Shown here: positions 1 through 19,249 of the stretch, in pieces
How the letters are laid out: each line of letters opens with the position of its first letter
Numbering within the stretch: position 1 is the first letter of the stretch
Source: Omphiscola glabra
Taxonomy: Eukaryota > Mollusca > Gastropoda > Lymnaeidae
Direction of reading: 5' to 3'
DNA length: 64,000 nt
NCBI GenBank assembly: GCA_964017045.1
Contig: OZ024797.1
Location: forward strand, 15,768,863 to 15,832,862
Program-made: the position numbers and the translations under genes
Notes under the pieces: model-generated
What the model was told of the DNA's origin: nothing
The model's input: the letters and a program-made list of their open reading frames with translations, nothing else
Database searches by the model: none

Positions 1-383
1 TATCCACTTTCTAGTATACAGATGTTACAAAAATGTTTCTATAACAACTAGAAAACTAAAAAAGCAATTGCCATAAACTATATGATCTTAAATAAACATT
101 AAAAATTTGCTCTGTGCTTGAGCAAATTTCTTAGGATTTGTAATAAGTGTCTAATTTGTGTTACATATATGTAAAGCTTTCTGCAAAAATAGCATACAGC
201 ACTAAGATTAGAAGATGAAATGTTTAAAAATAGAAACATAATTTATTCTTTTAAAGTTTAAATGCATATTGTCATGCCTAAGAATTTATTTAAAATAATA
301 TAACAACATTATTTAGCCTCTTCTTTCATATTTTTAAAATAATTTATTTATCAGGATATTATTCTGCTTGATTTTAATTCAAC
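1..383. other. AT-rich sequence upstream of CCDC85 coding start
   Basis: There is no open frame or repeat of note here. A plausible 3' splice site (tttatcag) ends about 30 bases before the CCDC85 ATG. This suggests that the first coding exon is preceded by an intron and that the noncoding 5' exon and promoter lie outside the window. Confidence 0.4.
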
Positions 384-6541
<6,158 letters not shown>

Positions 6542-8580
6542 GTCAGGATTCATACCGACACCGATAGACATCTCGAGATGACAGTGATACATTGACAGAC
6601 ATATCTAAATGAAAGTGTTATCGGTACACTCTATAAATCACTGTCAAGTTATTTCTTTAAAATTGTTTTTGTCGTGCCCCACTTTTGTTGTTCATATTGC
6701 TTAGCAATAAGCATTAAGATGTTTGGCATAAAGATGTTAAGCTAGAATTACCCAGCATGCATAAATAAACCCCTAGCAATAATACTTAACTTCATCAATA
6801 CATTGTAACTGATAATTAGGTTCATGTTTGAATCAGTTTTTTTAAAACAGTATTTCTCTTATCATTTAATAACCTGCAAGATTTATGTTTTGTGTATTTC
6901 TTCTTGCGTTGTGGATTAATTCTTGACGTGATATTTCACCAATCAAGTGCCTGATTTATTCTCATGGCTAGCTTGAGTGTTTAACAGGATCCGTCCATAG
7001 ATTTGCACAGACAGCACTGCAAGGTTTTTCAGTTTAAACAGTTGAGACAGCCTTATATTATATCTACATCCATTTATTAATAGATCCTCCAATAGGGTTA
7101 CAATTACAACAACAAAATTTGATGCTTCCTATATGATTTAGTTGCCTCATAGATTAATAAATCCATTATTCTGTATCAGCATTTCTTAAAGCAGAGACAA
7201 CTAATTTATACAAATTCATATATGGAACAATTTACAATTGTGGGATTTATCTTTCAAAGGAGTTGACAAGTCTTGCAGTTTATCTATTTTTGAAAGTTTA
7301 TTTTTTAATTATGTAAATTTAGACCAGGTTTTTTTTTTTTTTTAAAAAGTTTTTACTTGGAATTATTATGTAGCGTAATAATAATTATACAGATAGTTTA
7401 ATAGTAAGTCTTCAGAGTAAATGATAAAGTGCTGGTAGCATGATTGATTAGATCAGGGGTCTCCAAACTTTTTTCACGGGGGCCGGATAACAAACAAACA
7501 AACAAAAAAAATGACGAGCGTGGGCCGGATAATGATTACGTACAATAATTTCAAGCCAGAACGAAATTTCAAGTACCGTCGGCGGGCTGGTTGAACTGGC
7601 CTCGCGGGCCGGATCCGGCCCGAGGGCCGTAGTTTGGAGACCCCTGGATTAGATCAATGACTAATACACAAGCTCAAAGCATTGAAATATGTGTGTGGTT
7701 AAATTTGAGAGGATAGATTCCAAGGCCCTTGACTATGATTCTTTTCATTTCATGTAATAAGATCCTGCCAAATTAATTGCATGAAGGCTGAAAATAAACA
7801 TATGGGGGAAATTTATAGTAAATGAGTCTACCATTAGAGGATGAAACATTTTTTGCTTTGCATTTCTATGCAAGGTTTAAATGAAAAAAATGTGTTGTCA
7901 TATCATATTTGTATAATTGTAAATGTGTACATAATATTTACTGAATGAAATCTAGCCATTTGTTGATTTCATCTTGCTTAATGTAAATTTATATACCTTG
8001 CTATTACATGAGAATCATATGTAAATCTTGGATTATGCATGTGTTTAGCTGCAGAACACAATCCATATTTACAGTAATTGTATGTGATTTTAAAAACAGT
8101 ATATAATAATAATTACCAAGATCTTGCAGGCCTAGGATCATTCAACTATCACTAATGAAAATTAAAAGCTTCAGCCTCAAGTCATGGTAATTTGATATTT
8201 TCTTTTAAAAACTTAATGGCTTCTGATCTTCTATCTTCTCTTTAGAAATGATTATTATTAATTGATGATGATATCTTCCTTTTCTTAAAAAATATCCAGT
8301 TTTCTGCAAACTGAAATTTGTAAAATGTTTCTCTTTTTCACTGTAAGAATTCTAATTGAACTTATTTCAGTTATCAACGAAGCCAAACATATTTAAGGCA
8401 GCAAATGTACAAATACTTGAAACTATATAATTCTTACAATACCATTGTCTAAAGTAAAGTATTTTCTATATTTTCCGGAATAGCGACCTCGTGTTTAAAT
8501 ACAAATATGTGAACATTTATTGGAAAATGTTATTTACCTTTTGTTTTTAAATAAAACTTGCATTTATAAAAAATATATTA
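6542..8580 (+). other. Probable CCDC85 3' UTR
   Basis: This AT-rich sequence has no coding frames after the CCDC85 stop. Possible poly(A) signals (AATAAA) occur near 6766, 7793 and 8550; the last is followed by A/T-rich sequence and could be the distal end. It contains the short hAT-type element annotated separately. The true 3' end cannot be fixed without transcript data. Confidence 0.4.
7454..7646. mobile_element. Short non-autonomous hAT-type element, OC1-like ends
   Basis: This is a 193-bp element with terminal inverted repeats CAGGGGTCTCCAAACT. It is flanked by a perfect 8-bp target duplication GATTAGAT (7446-7453 and 7647-7654), diagnostic of the hAT superfamily. The interior is rich in GGCCGG blocks, unlike the AT-rich surroundings. 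It encodes nothing. On its minus strand the end reads CAGGGGTCTCCAAACTACGG, which resembles the ends of the OC1 (OposCharlie1) family as I remember them; that family match is by memory only. Confidence 0.9.
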
Positions 8581-10906
8581 TATATATTACTTATTGTGAT
8601 GTTTCATTTGATTGCTTTTAAATGAAGATATGTTAAACATAGTATGAAAAAGAAATCTTGATATTTTCAAATTTTACTGAAGTTTGTAATTTACATTTAG
8701 GAATGGCAGAGCATTTATTTACATATTCTACTTTGCAAATTACCTTATAAGAGTGAAATGGTGATTTTAAAAAATGGAAGAAACACTTGAAATAAGTGCA
8801 TAGTTAATAAATATAATATTTAGATTCATGTTTTACTGATAAACTGAAGCAGACATTTGTTAAGTTATGACTAGTCAGGTTTTGCATTTCTTTTAATGCT
8901 CCTAACACTATATTTTGTGTGTGTAATATTACACGTTTTCTACCTATATTAATCTGTAAAAGATCTTTGCTTTGAACCTAATTGTGACTCAACAGACTTA
9001 ATGTCCATAGCATTTTGTGGCTAATAAAAAAAAACATTATAAATTATACTTCACTTGTTCTTGTTGGCTTTTCAATCAGGTGTAAATATTACTTTAACAG
9101 ATTGTTTGCAATCTTATAACTTTTTAAAGTGTTTAAATTACTTGATATATAAATTACACATGAATTAAATCAAAAATAGCCAGATAATTACTGCTCAATA
9201 ATTATTTAGACAGATTATTTTATAACCCAAAGGAGATTTTGATGGCCTCTTCACTATTACGAGAATTGAATATTTTCCAGCACCTCTTAATTGAAATGAG
9301 TTCACTACTTATTTGTTTAGAATGTTCAATAGCATGATCACTTAAGATACCTATATAACAACTTTAAGTTACAGTATACAATTCTAAACAAATAATGCTT
9401 ATATCACTCTGCTGCCTCTCTCCAACATATCTGGCAAAAAGGGAGATGACTGATTTTTTTGTATTGGATAAATCGGAGCAAACCCAATAAACATTTATGT
9501 TTTTTTGCCATAAATTATGATAAATGTAATGTAATTTTTACACACCATCATCAAGAATTAAACAAGGAAATAATATAATTCATTATTGTTATATGATAGC
9601 AAAGATTCTCTTTTACTACTTTTAGTAATATCAATAAGCATTAAAGAAAGGTGTAAGATTACAAAAATACAAATAATACAACACATAACATTCATGTTAG
9701 ACTCCACTTTGCCATGTATCAGCTTATATAAACACTTCCTACTTAAGGTTTTCTTCAAATTGTTTATTTACATTATTTATTGCACAAATCATCAACCAGA
9801 AATAATGAATAGTTTTATGTTTTAAGAAAATGTCTGCCAATGATATAGTCTTATCTTTTGTTAAGAGAAATAGTGAATTTCTTTCATAATAAAGATGCTT
9901 GACAAATATTAAAATTTAATACTTAAATGACTTCATTTAAATATAATTCTGACATATTTTTATTGAAAATCTCCTCAGATTCTTTAAATGTCATGCATCA
10001 TAGCTTTTGTTTTACCAGGATGATAAGCTATATAAACTTTTAAATAAACTTTATGCTGTGAAAAAAAAAAACAGCATTTTGCATAATTTACAAAAGATAA
10101 TAAAAAGGGACAGTATGAAAGCACCATGTTGACATGTAAGATAATACTTAAAGACAACCCACGTGGGTGGTACTAGTTAACCATGTTTTAAGCTTGAATG
10201 CAAATGCCTTAAAAATAGCATTGAACATTCAAAATGGGCAAGGAATTCTCTATACAATTTGAAAGATATATAGCACTTTCAAAAATTATAGTCATTATCA
10301 TATCATTATTTTTATAATAGAGATATGGAACTTAATGGAAGGAGTTTGGCCATCAGACTTTAAAAAAATAAGATTTTATAAATTGTGTTATAAACCTTTT
10401 GGAGTATATTTTTCTGTAAAAGTATTGCATTACAACTGCAATCAATACTTCCTGAATAAATAAAAAAATCTAACTCATTTGAAATATTGAACCTTAAGAG
10501 TTTTTAAAAGGTATGGTGGCAAAGTGGCCATCTCAATTTAACAATGTAAGCATTTGTGGTTAATCTTCAGTCCTAATGATAAATAGTGTACCAACATACC
10601 AGATTTTAAGTAGAATACATTTAATATTTTTTTGGACAGATGCATTTAATTTTAATAAAAACGTGTTTTATCATTGTAAGTGAGAATACCATGATAACAG
10701 ATATTTTCATTGCAGTATGTGAAAACTGTGTCTCAAGATATATTTATCTGAATCTGTTCAAAGAAGGATACTGATATTAAACTTACAAATATAGTTTTTC
10801 TTAGAATGAGTGCATAAGGGAATGAAATTTCTTTTTAGCGAAAATTAAGAACTGGTGAATTGTATAATTTTAAATTTCTAAATAAGAAAGTACTGAAGTA
10901 GAATAT
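8581..10906. other. Intergenic or distal 3' UTR sequence, AT-rich
   Basis: This is the gap between the convergent CCDC85 and TMEM179 genes. No coding region or structured repeat is seen. Part of it is likely TMEM179 3' UTR read from the minus strand, since minus-strand AATAAA occurs near 9958-9963 and 9760-9785. The short frames here are random AT-rich ones. Confidence 0.35.
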
Positions 10907-13683
10907 TTATGCTGGCTCAGAACTCTTTCCCACTCGTGCAATCAAACGCTGTCTTTCACGATTCATGCTCTGAGAGAAGGATTCTTGGCGATGGTACTGG
11001 TACAATCGAACCACCGACATTACAGACAAAGCTAACCATGTGATCCAACAACTCCATATTCCAAACTGTTCAGGAAACAACAATGATAATTAAAGTGACA
11101 TGGAAACTTTTATAATATTGGGAGTTGTGGTTTTACTGATTATTGATCAACATAGGTAAAATAATTAATTTATAATTTATTTTTCAAGGTAAAGTTATGC
11201 AATTAGTCCCAACTACCAAATAAACTTTGTTAAAACATGTTTATGTTATATTTAATATTTCTATTATTTGTTATAATTTGATGTTTAACAATAGATCTGA
11301 TCATATATTATTATTATAATAAGTTTTCTATAGCGAGGTACCCCAGCCTAGGGCTGGGCTCACCGCGTTGTACATACAATTTAACAAACATAATCATGAA
11401 CTTAAAAATTAACTTCTATTAATTAAATAAAACAAAACAAATGTATATTCACTCCAACCATTCCATAACTATTTAAATGTCAAGCCATGGACGGCACCCA
11501 GGAGAATAATTTATTATTGATTTCAAAACTGATTATCAGTTGTTTTTTTTTACAAAACAATTAATAATAGAATTTCATTACTTTTAATTTTTATCATTTT
11601 TGTACAAACATCTATAAACTCCCAGACCTTGAAATAAATTTTTTATAAATAAAAGAAGCTAAGATTGCTTTTTAAAAATAAAACACTGTATGCTGGAGGC
11701 ATGTTGTGCATTATCAGCTTTGAAGACCCAGTGGTGACAGAATAATTGTTTGGGGTAGAGGCTGTCGTTTAAAAAAATAGATGAACTCTAAATATGTTTT
11801 GCCTAGGACTCATAACGATCTCTGTGGTAAGCTGTTAAGGGATTGTGTTTTTGACAATATGCTGAAGTTATATGTTACTACACAACATAGTGATTTAGTT
11901 ATTCCAATTATTGGTCAACAAACAAAACAAAATTCTGCACATGATCAAGTTCTGTGATAAACCACTGGTAACTTGTACCATTAGATTAGTGTTGCTTGGT
12001 CATGAACATTCAACTGACACAATCCTATAAATATTATATATCAGTTTCATGTGACTTTGAGGAGCAATTTGAAAATGGACTTTGGGAATGCATAATAAAA
12101 ATAATAATAATCTGTTAAAAATTGGGCCAATAACCAATAATTGGTTTGCCAAATAAAAAAAAAATGAAATAAAAAGCATCCTTAATATTACCTGTGCCAT
12201 TTGCCATTGGGTATAGAAGCTCTCAGTGTTGATACCAATCCCATCATCTAAATGCAAGTACTGACCTTCTTCACATCTGATGAAAAAAACGTTAACAAAT
12301 GTGTGTTAATGAACATTAACTTAATTGTTAAAATTACATTTTGACATTTAAAAAGAAAATTCAAAATTCACTTAAAAGAATAAATGCTGAAGATATAGAT
12401 ATTACTAATATACTATTTTTTTTCAATTCAATAGACCATATATTTTAACCCTAGATTTAATTAATGTGAAAAATATTCTGTTATTCACTAAATAATCACT
12501 TTTGAACACTAAATATTAATAAAAATCAATAATGATTGTTGAACATATTCCTAAATAGCAAAGAGAGGCCATATTTCAGTGTTTATTTTGTGGCATTGAA
12601 TATAGAATATGAATTTGTAAAAAAGACAACAGGCAAGTTTATTAAAAAAAATGTAGTTTTTCTTTTTGAATGTGTTATATTTAATATTCAACTTTTGATA
12701 ATGGAAACAAAACTTTATTTCATACCATGTAACCCACATCAGTAAGCATAATGAGAATAAATTATTAAAACTTCACCAAGAAGAGCACCAATTTTTTTTT
12801 CTGAACACATGCACTACTATTCCCATAAAGTTGGCAAATAATTACATCTCAAGTTTCAGAATAAAGAAAACATCTTTGGGCTTTTTACCTTTGCATTCCA
12901 GAAACAGGGTTTGTAATTAGCTGACACCAATCTCTGAAACCTACACTGACGCTCATTGCGGTGGAGAAAATACAAACACACATGATGGAGTTGACCATAA
13001 GATTGATAAATGCATCACACCATGAGCTGACAAAAAAAACAACAATGTTTAAATTTATAAACATTTAACTCAGACAATAATTCTAAATTAAAGTTCTCAA
13101 ATGCAATTTTGTCCAGATTTTTCTCATTAAATTTTTAAACTTCTCTCTTCAATGATATTTAATAGTTTATTTTTTATTAATGTTTGACAGCTGCAAATGC
13201 AAATTATACAACCTCAGTCACTTTTTTTAAACAATGTATGGCATATCACTCAACTTGTTATACAAATTTTACAACAGCACACTTTATTTTTAAACAAAGT
13301 TTACATCTAACTCTACTGTCTTATACAAACTATCCAACCTCACTTAACTTTCTGAAGATTCTATGCTATATTACCTATCCTTACCTTTCTATACTTTTGA
13401 CCAGCAGAACAGATGTCCACATCAAGTACAACAGAGAGGTTATCAATGAAATGACTCCAATAAATATTGTAAAATTGCAAGCACTATTGGGTCCCCAGTC
13501 AACATTTTGCAAGGTAACTGAAGAGGGTGAGGTAGTATTCCATTTCCCAGATGCATAGAGAAGGCAGTGACCATTGAAATCACTGACGTTTACACCAGCA
13601 GGCACGCACACAAAGAAGGACAGAATAAACAGCAGCAGATATAAGCAGGCCTGAGCTAGTAAAAACTTGTGTGGGATTGCCAT
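10907..13683 (-). CDS. TMEM179: Transmembrane protein 179 family, 4 coding exons
   Basis: Minus-strand exons 13683-13385, 13026-12889, 12276-12192 and 11065-10907 join in phase to 681 nt (226 aa), close to the length I recall for vertebrate TMEM179 (about 230 aa). Four hydrophobic segments are visible: near residues 8-29 (ACLYLLLFILSFFVCV), 74-96, 105-125 and 180-197. Between the first two lies a loop with N-glycosylation sequons (NVS, NTT) and cysteines (GHCLLYASGKW). The segment SVGFRDWC after the third helix is typical of the family. The tail is basic and cytoplasmic-looking. A splice acceptor (aaatttcag) sits 8 bases before the ATG, so a noncoding first exon is expected upstream. The family has no defined biochemical function; vertebrate members are mainly neural. 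Confidence 0.88.
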
Positions 13684-15900
13684 TTTTAAGCCTGAAATTT
13701 AATAAAGACAAAAAATTTTGTTAGCCTACAGTGCAGTGGTAAACAAAGTGCAGTCCTTATAATAACTGATATTAGTTGGATCTATATAAAGGATGATGAT
13801 GTTTTCTGTTATTAGTTAAAATAAAAGTTATTAGGCAGGGAAAAAAAGGGTCTATCCTACAGTGCTTGTAGCCTTTTCTTTCTTTCTTATTTTTGTCCAT
13901 TGAGATGTCTGGAAGAAAATACTAATAGTAGTCTAATTAACTATTCAATTCATTTGCTATTAACAAATCAGAACATATTGGAACGTAAACAACCTTTTTT
14001 TAATCAAGGGAGGAGAGGTGTAGTCGAGCGTTACACATTTAATCAGTGACGTCAATATCAAAACAACACCAAAAAAAAAGGGGAGAGGAGTGGTGGATGC
14101 TTTAGCTCTAAATTCTAGTAAAATAAAGTCAAGATACATGCTATAATAATTTGTAATACTTCAAGTTTTACTTTAAAATATTGGCTTAGTTATATTATGT
14201 TAGCTCATTCATCAAAATCTATCAAGACTATTTTAATGATCAGATTTGCATTTGGGGCTGATTCTGTCTGAGGGTGTGCAGGTAGCTGATAAGACTGATT
14301 CTAGCACAGAATGTTCTTGTGCAGTAGGTGCAAGGGATGAATGGTACACCTCTACGGTGACCAGGTTAAGATTTAACCCAGGCTTTTCTGGCTTTTCTTT
14401 TATCCTCTGCAGCAGCTGCTTTGTTGGCCTCATTTTGTTTGGAGCCATTGTATAAGGATGAATGCCATAATGCTTTATTCTTCACAAATGTCAAGATTTA
14501 TATTGAATGCTTTCAGTGAGGCTTTTAGGTTGTTTTTCTTCTATCCACTAGCAAAGCGCCTTGCGTGCATGAACTTGCCATAAAATTAAATATTCTTTTG
14601 GGCAAGCAGCCGTCAGACATTCTCACAATATGTCCCATTTTAAGTTATATGATAATATATTAATAATATAATTTTTGTATAGTACAGTATAGGGTATTAT
14701 TTTTAAACACTATCACTATTTATATTTTGAATTAGTCTAATCAGTATCGTTAACATATAATTGCTGATTGCCAATTACTGCTCCTAAAGCCAAGAGGTAG
14801 ATTACACACTGCATTAAATGGGAAGTAAGATTATTGCCTTAACAAGGTCTTTTAGAAGTTTTTTAAAAAAGCCTAAAAACCACAGCCTAGGCCTAAAGCC
14901 AACTATTGACTATTGTCTATTACTAAGCAGTAGGCAATAGCCGTAAGAGTAAGACGGTAAGAGTAAGACAGTGAGAGTAAAAACACTTAACTGTCTAAAC
15001 AGCAAACTTCCATTACAAAAATATAAAAGTTTTAAAAAAGTGAATAGGCCTAAAATTTAAAAAGACACAATTCCCATATGATAATAATTATTGGGCCTAT
15101 TTACTATGTAACAGTGGCATATAATAGTAGGCTTATAGTATAGTTAGGCCTTGTAACTTGTATACTCCTACTCAAACAACATTTCACTCATAGTAATCAT
15201 CCAGTATAAGTACTATAAGTGCCCAAATTATTCAAATTTGTGATATTTATTGAAATTGTGAAAATTTCGGTTGTCTAGTTTAAATTTAAACTTTAATTTT
15301 TACTTTAAATGTTAAATTCTGACATATAAATTGCAGTAAGACTGGTATTTATTTTAGATATACTATTAATGATATACAAATGGCAGGAGGAAGACACAAA
15401 GTGTGTGAAGTGTGTGCTCCAACAACCCATTGTCATTGACTATGATTATGATTGACATTCTATAATTTATAATGTTCTATTACTATATTTAAAATACTAT
15501 ATTATAAACTATATTCAATTTCATTATTATCAGTATTAGTAGTCGGTATCAATCGTCATAATCATATTTATTAATATTATTACTTTAAGTTAACTTTGGC
15601 TACATTTTACAATCAATGCTTACAGTCTTACAATCATGTGAATGTCAATGTTCAATGATTTACAATAATTCAGTTTGGTGACTTTAAATCCAACATTTTT
15701 TAAACTCATAATTAATAATACCTGTGTGATGTGATTGTGCAGGTTGTTTTTCCTTTACAGTACTTTACACCTAATGTGTACCTTGAACCGAGTTATTTCC
15801 CCGTGCATCACCGAGATCTTGGAAAAGTGTGACACAGTGTCGAGATGACTCCTTTCGCTCAATTTTATTAGATGAAAATTGACACCTTCGGCCTTCGGAA
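13684..15900. other. Region upstream of TMEM179, no confirmed gene
   Basis: This AT-rich sequence must hold the noncoding first exon and promoter of TMEM179, but neither could be located with confidence. Around 14270-14560 the minus strand carries a K/A-rich open stretch (containing AAAAEDKRKARKAW) that ends in a stop without a clear start. It may be a decayed exon or a chance frame. The rest shows nothing recognisable. Confidence 0.3.
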
Positions 15901-16189
15901 ACAATGATGAGGCGCCGATTATTTAGATCAGGTTTGTCTGCTGACTTGGAATCCTTTCAGCGGCGATTTGATCAACGGAAATTTAAATATATTGACTCTT
16001 GCATATCATTTTCACATCTTAGTATATTTACTATGAACTTAATCATAAAAGAATATAATATATATATCAATATCGGTTTAAAAAAAAATAAAAATAAATA
16101 TATAAAATACACTTCGAACACTTAGAGATACGTTTTAAAATCTTTTATATTAACTACTAGAATATGGTGCGATCGTTTGGGACCTATAC

Positions 16190-16665
16190 CTAAAGCAAGA
16201 CGTGGACAAGATGTAGCCAATCTAGCGTAACGCAGAACGCCTCATCGCACGTGAACACAAAATCCACCACTCCTGGCTTCGTCACTGGCCTCTTAAAAAG
16301 ATTTGACATCCCCTCCCTAAAAGTCAGACGAGAAAAGCTCCGCCTAACTTTCCCATATAAATTGGTCAATGGGGCTAGTGCAGGCCATCGCAGCAAACAC
16401 GTATCTCACTCACCCCACAGAAGCCAGGTCGCTTAAACAGAGCCAACTGCTCACTAAACATGACTTCAAATCTAACAATCCCATAAGCAATTACATCCGG
16501 AACAATAGTAAATGCTTCACTGTGCCTCGGTGTAACACAGTCCAATATAAGCAATTATTTTTCCCAAGCACAATCATCGCTTGGAACCACCTGGACAATA
16601 CCGCAGTAAACTCGATGTCAATCGAGAGCTTCAAAACTGCCCTAGCATCTGCTATGAGCCGTTAA
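16190..16665 (+). pseudogene. LINE reverse transcriptase C-terminal remnant
   Basis: Two overlapping frames (about 16290-16436 and 16369-16665) together read as the region after the thumb of a non-LTR retrotransposon reverse transcriptase. The pieces are RFDIPSLKVRREKLRLTF, then a frameshift to SKCFTVPRCNTVQYKQLFFP and WNHLDNTAVNSMSIESFKTA, ending at a stop. This pattern (an R-rich helix, then F-P-x-T-I-x-x-W-N-x-L) is common at the end of Jockey- and RTE-like ORF2 proteins. Stops upstream and the frameshift show it is dead and 5'-truncated. Confidence 0.65.
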
Positions 16666-17224
16666 AATACCAGTATCGCATGATGAATCGCATCCCCAAC
16701 CGTTGCACATATGCCAGTACACGGATCGTCGGATGGTATCGACCGTGCCCTGGACGTCGTTCCATCCGGATTCTTACGAGTGAAACGTCACGTTTTGTCC
16801 TCGTAGGCCTACATTAGTTTATCCATTAGGCCCAATGCTACGAGCGTAGGCTACACTACACCGTCACCCCGATGAGGACTAATTCAATCGTCCATACGGC
16901 GTTCGAGGTTAGCCGTATCTTAAACTTAATTACATTTTTACGACAAAATTGTAAGGACTGACAAATTTGTTTTTATTATTAACTGAAAGTTTAACTCTTG
17001 AACTTTGCTGTAGACTGCACTGTCTGTAAATAACGTAGTTGTGAATCTGACGATATAAATTTATTAATAATGAATATTTGACACAAGTCATAACAACATT
17101 TGAGGATGCTTGCATATTCCTTACACTTAAAGCTGTATTTTACTTCTTTTTTTTTCTGTCAGAGTGCAGAGTGAAATCGCTTCTTCCCTTGCATGTGTTT
17201 GGAATAAAGTTTGCTTTTCCTTTG

Positions 17225-17246
17225 TGTGTGTGTGTGTGTGTGTGTC
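17225..17246. repeat. (TG)n microsatellite
   Basis: A run of about 11 TG dinucleotides lies in the LINE-rich interval between TMEM179 and RAB1. Confidence 0.9.
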
Positions 17247-17617
17247 TGTCTGGACATGCACATGTACGAAGGATACACAATTGTCCTTGAAGCACGTGTA
17301 TCCTGCAAGTACAACTGACTTACGGCTCCGTTACGTCAATGGACAGAACTGTATACAAAATGAACGGAGACTGCTCAACTAGTTTGTTTTTAACTTGTGT
17401 TCCTATTTCCTAAGTCTGTTTTCTTATAACTTATACTTCTTCTGCCACTGACCCTGTGCGTGATGCACAAAATGCAGACTGCGCATTTAATGAGACTTTA
17501 CATACAAAAATATCCTTTCATAAAACGCACAAAGGTTGAATCAGACGTACGGTGCAATATATGCAATGCAATATATGTAATGTTTTCTGTAGCACGTGAT
17601 GGTGCGACAGATATATC

Positions 17618-18044
17618 TCACCACTTGAGTACAGGCAGGCCGACAAGAGCAGCAGGTGCAAGTGCGTCTTCAATGGTACTTGATATGATGTTCAGAATGA
17701 AAACGATCAATACACTCAAGCATTGCTCTCTTTTTTTTTCTTGACTAAGTCTTATAGCGTCTCTTAATTGCTCTACTGCAATATTCTTCTGGAACCTTGA
17801 TCTTCTCTCTACTGAAATTCCATATTGGTTTGATTTTAAAAGAGCTTTTTCAACTGCATACTCCACTATTTAACTGGGCTTCTAGTGCAGAAAAAAGTCT
17901 TAACGCTTCTATCTTGTTCACCATTTTGTCAAGAGTTAAGCACTTAGTCTGCAGATATTGCTGAGTAAGATTAACTTCCTTAAATATATCAGCCAAAAAA
18001 ATCAGAGTTAATCGAATCCACCACAAGTTAAGTGAATCTACCAC
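17618..18044 (-). pseudogene. Possible hAT-like transposase fragments
   Basis: Two minus-strand open frames in different phases, 18044-17850 and 17866-17618, give protein-like sequence: LADIFKEVNLTQQYLQTKCL followed by EALRLFSALE, and RRSRFQKNIAVEQLRDAI. The first resembles the segment of domesticated hAT proteins (ZMYM/GTF2IRD2-like) where a FL-x-DIF-x-x-x-N helix is common. No catalytic motif is visible and the frames are broken. The upstream end runs into the 20-bp minisatellite. This is a weak assignment; a random A/T-rich frame is the alternative. Confidence 0.3.
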
Positions 18045-18305
18045 AAGTTAAGTGAATCCTCCACAAGTTAAGTGAATCTACCACAAGTTAAGTGAATCTA
18101 CCACAAGTTAAGTGAATCCTCCACAAGTTAAGTGAATCTACCACAAGTTAATCGAATCTACCACAAGTTAAGTGAATCCACTACAAGTTAAGTGAATCCA
18201 CCACAAGTTAAGTGAATCCACCACAAGTTAAGTGAATCCACCACAAGTTAAGTGAATCCACCACAAGTTAAGTGAATCCACCACAAGTTAAGTGAATCCT
18301 CCACA
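18005..18305. repeat. 20-bp minisatellite, about 15 copies
   Basis: The unit is ACCACAAGTTAAGTGAATCY with small variants (TCGAATC in the first and eighth units). Copies are almost identical, so the array is young. It abuts the possible transposase fragment and its first unit overlaps that open frame. Confidence 0.95.
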
Positions 18306-19123
18306 TTTCCATTAAAATAGTTTTCTTGTTCTTTATCTTCAGCACGGCTTGAAAATCGCCACGAATTCTAGAAATTGTGGCATGGCAATCATACAAACTC
18401 ATAAAACTAATTGCGCAATAGAACTAGAACGTTCCCAACACTTATGACAATGTTACAACTTATGTGTCTAAATAAATGAACACTGCGCTTAACCTCTTTA
18501 GAATTAAAACTTCTGAAAAATTGACACCAAACTTAAATAACACAAGAAAGTCTGAACTCTTGTGAGCCGTCCACGGCAATTGGGCACAAGATTATGTAAA
18601 AAGTGTGCTCCAAGTCAATTAAGGAAAATTAATGTTTAATAATATTCTTTTTTGTTTATTCACACATCGCCGATGGACCCAGTGGCTCAGCTTTGAATAA
18701 ATTATACCACCCAGGGCGAGACAAAAATCCCCCTCCTCGAAATACACCCTGCAGTTGGCCGAAAATTGCGCCCCTCTATATAGAGAAAAAAAAAGGTTGG
18801 AACTCAACGAGAAACCATTTTTTAGTTAAATTTGTTATCGAAGTGTCTATTCGCACCGGGTACCAGAAGTGAGAGTTTGGGATTCAAAAACTGTTTGAAA
18901 TATTATAGTTGGGTTTGAATAAGACAAAATGAGGTGTCAAATGAAAGATAATTGAATGGACTATACGTTTGTAAACTTAATTCTTCAGTTTAACTAAAAT
19001 AAACTACCTCAAATGACATCCGAATAGCATTTTGTCAAAATGGACCCGGACATGCAGCGCCGCCATTCGCACCCGGGTCCCATTCTCGGTACGCATCTGT
19101 GACTCTGCTGCCTGCGACCTAAC

Positions 19124-19160
19124 CATAGAGATATAATATAAATATATCTCTATGTCTATG
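19124..19160. mobile_element. 37-bp AT-rich palindrome with 8-bp target duplication
   Basis: An imperfect palindrome, CATAGAGATATA at the left end and TATCTCTATG with a further TCTATG at the right, is flanked on both sides by the direct repeat GACCTAAC (19116-19123 and 19161-19168). This looks like a minimal non-autonomous element reduced to its terminal repeats, with a hAT-length target duplication. Confidence 0.6.
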
Positions 19161-19249
19161 GACCTAACCCCATGGGTCTTGTCTGCTAGGTTTCGGCAAG
19201 TTTTCTTCCAACCGGTTTTGAATTACCAGTTAAGTTAGTTACTCGTACA

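Noticed and set aside
14233..14560. Small minus-strand frames upstream of TMEM179, including one with AAAAEDKRKARKAW
   Set aside because: No start-to-stop gene structure or family match; could be a decayed exon but cannot be supported.
18005..18305. CRISPR-like array
   Set aside because: Units are directly adjacent without unique spacers, in a eukaryotic genome; it is a minisatellite. The same applies to the other tandem arrays.
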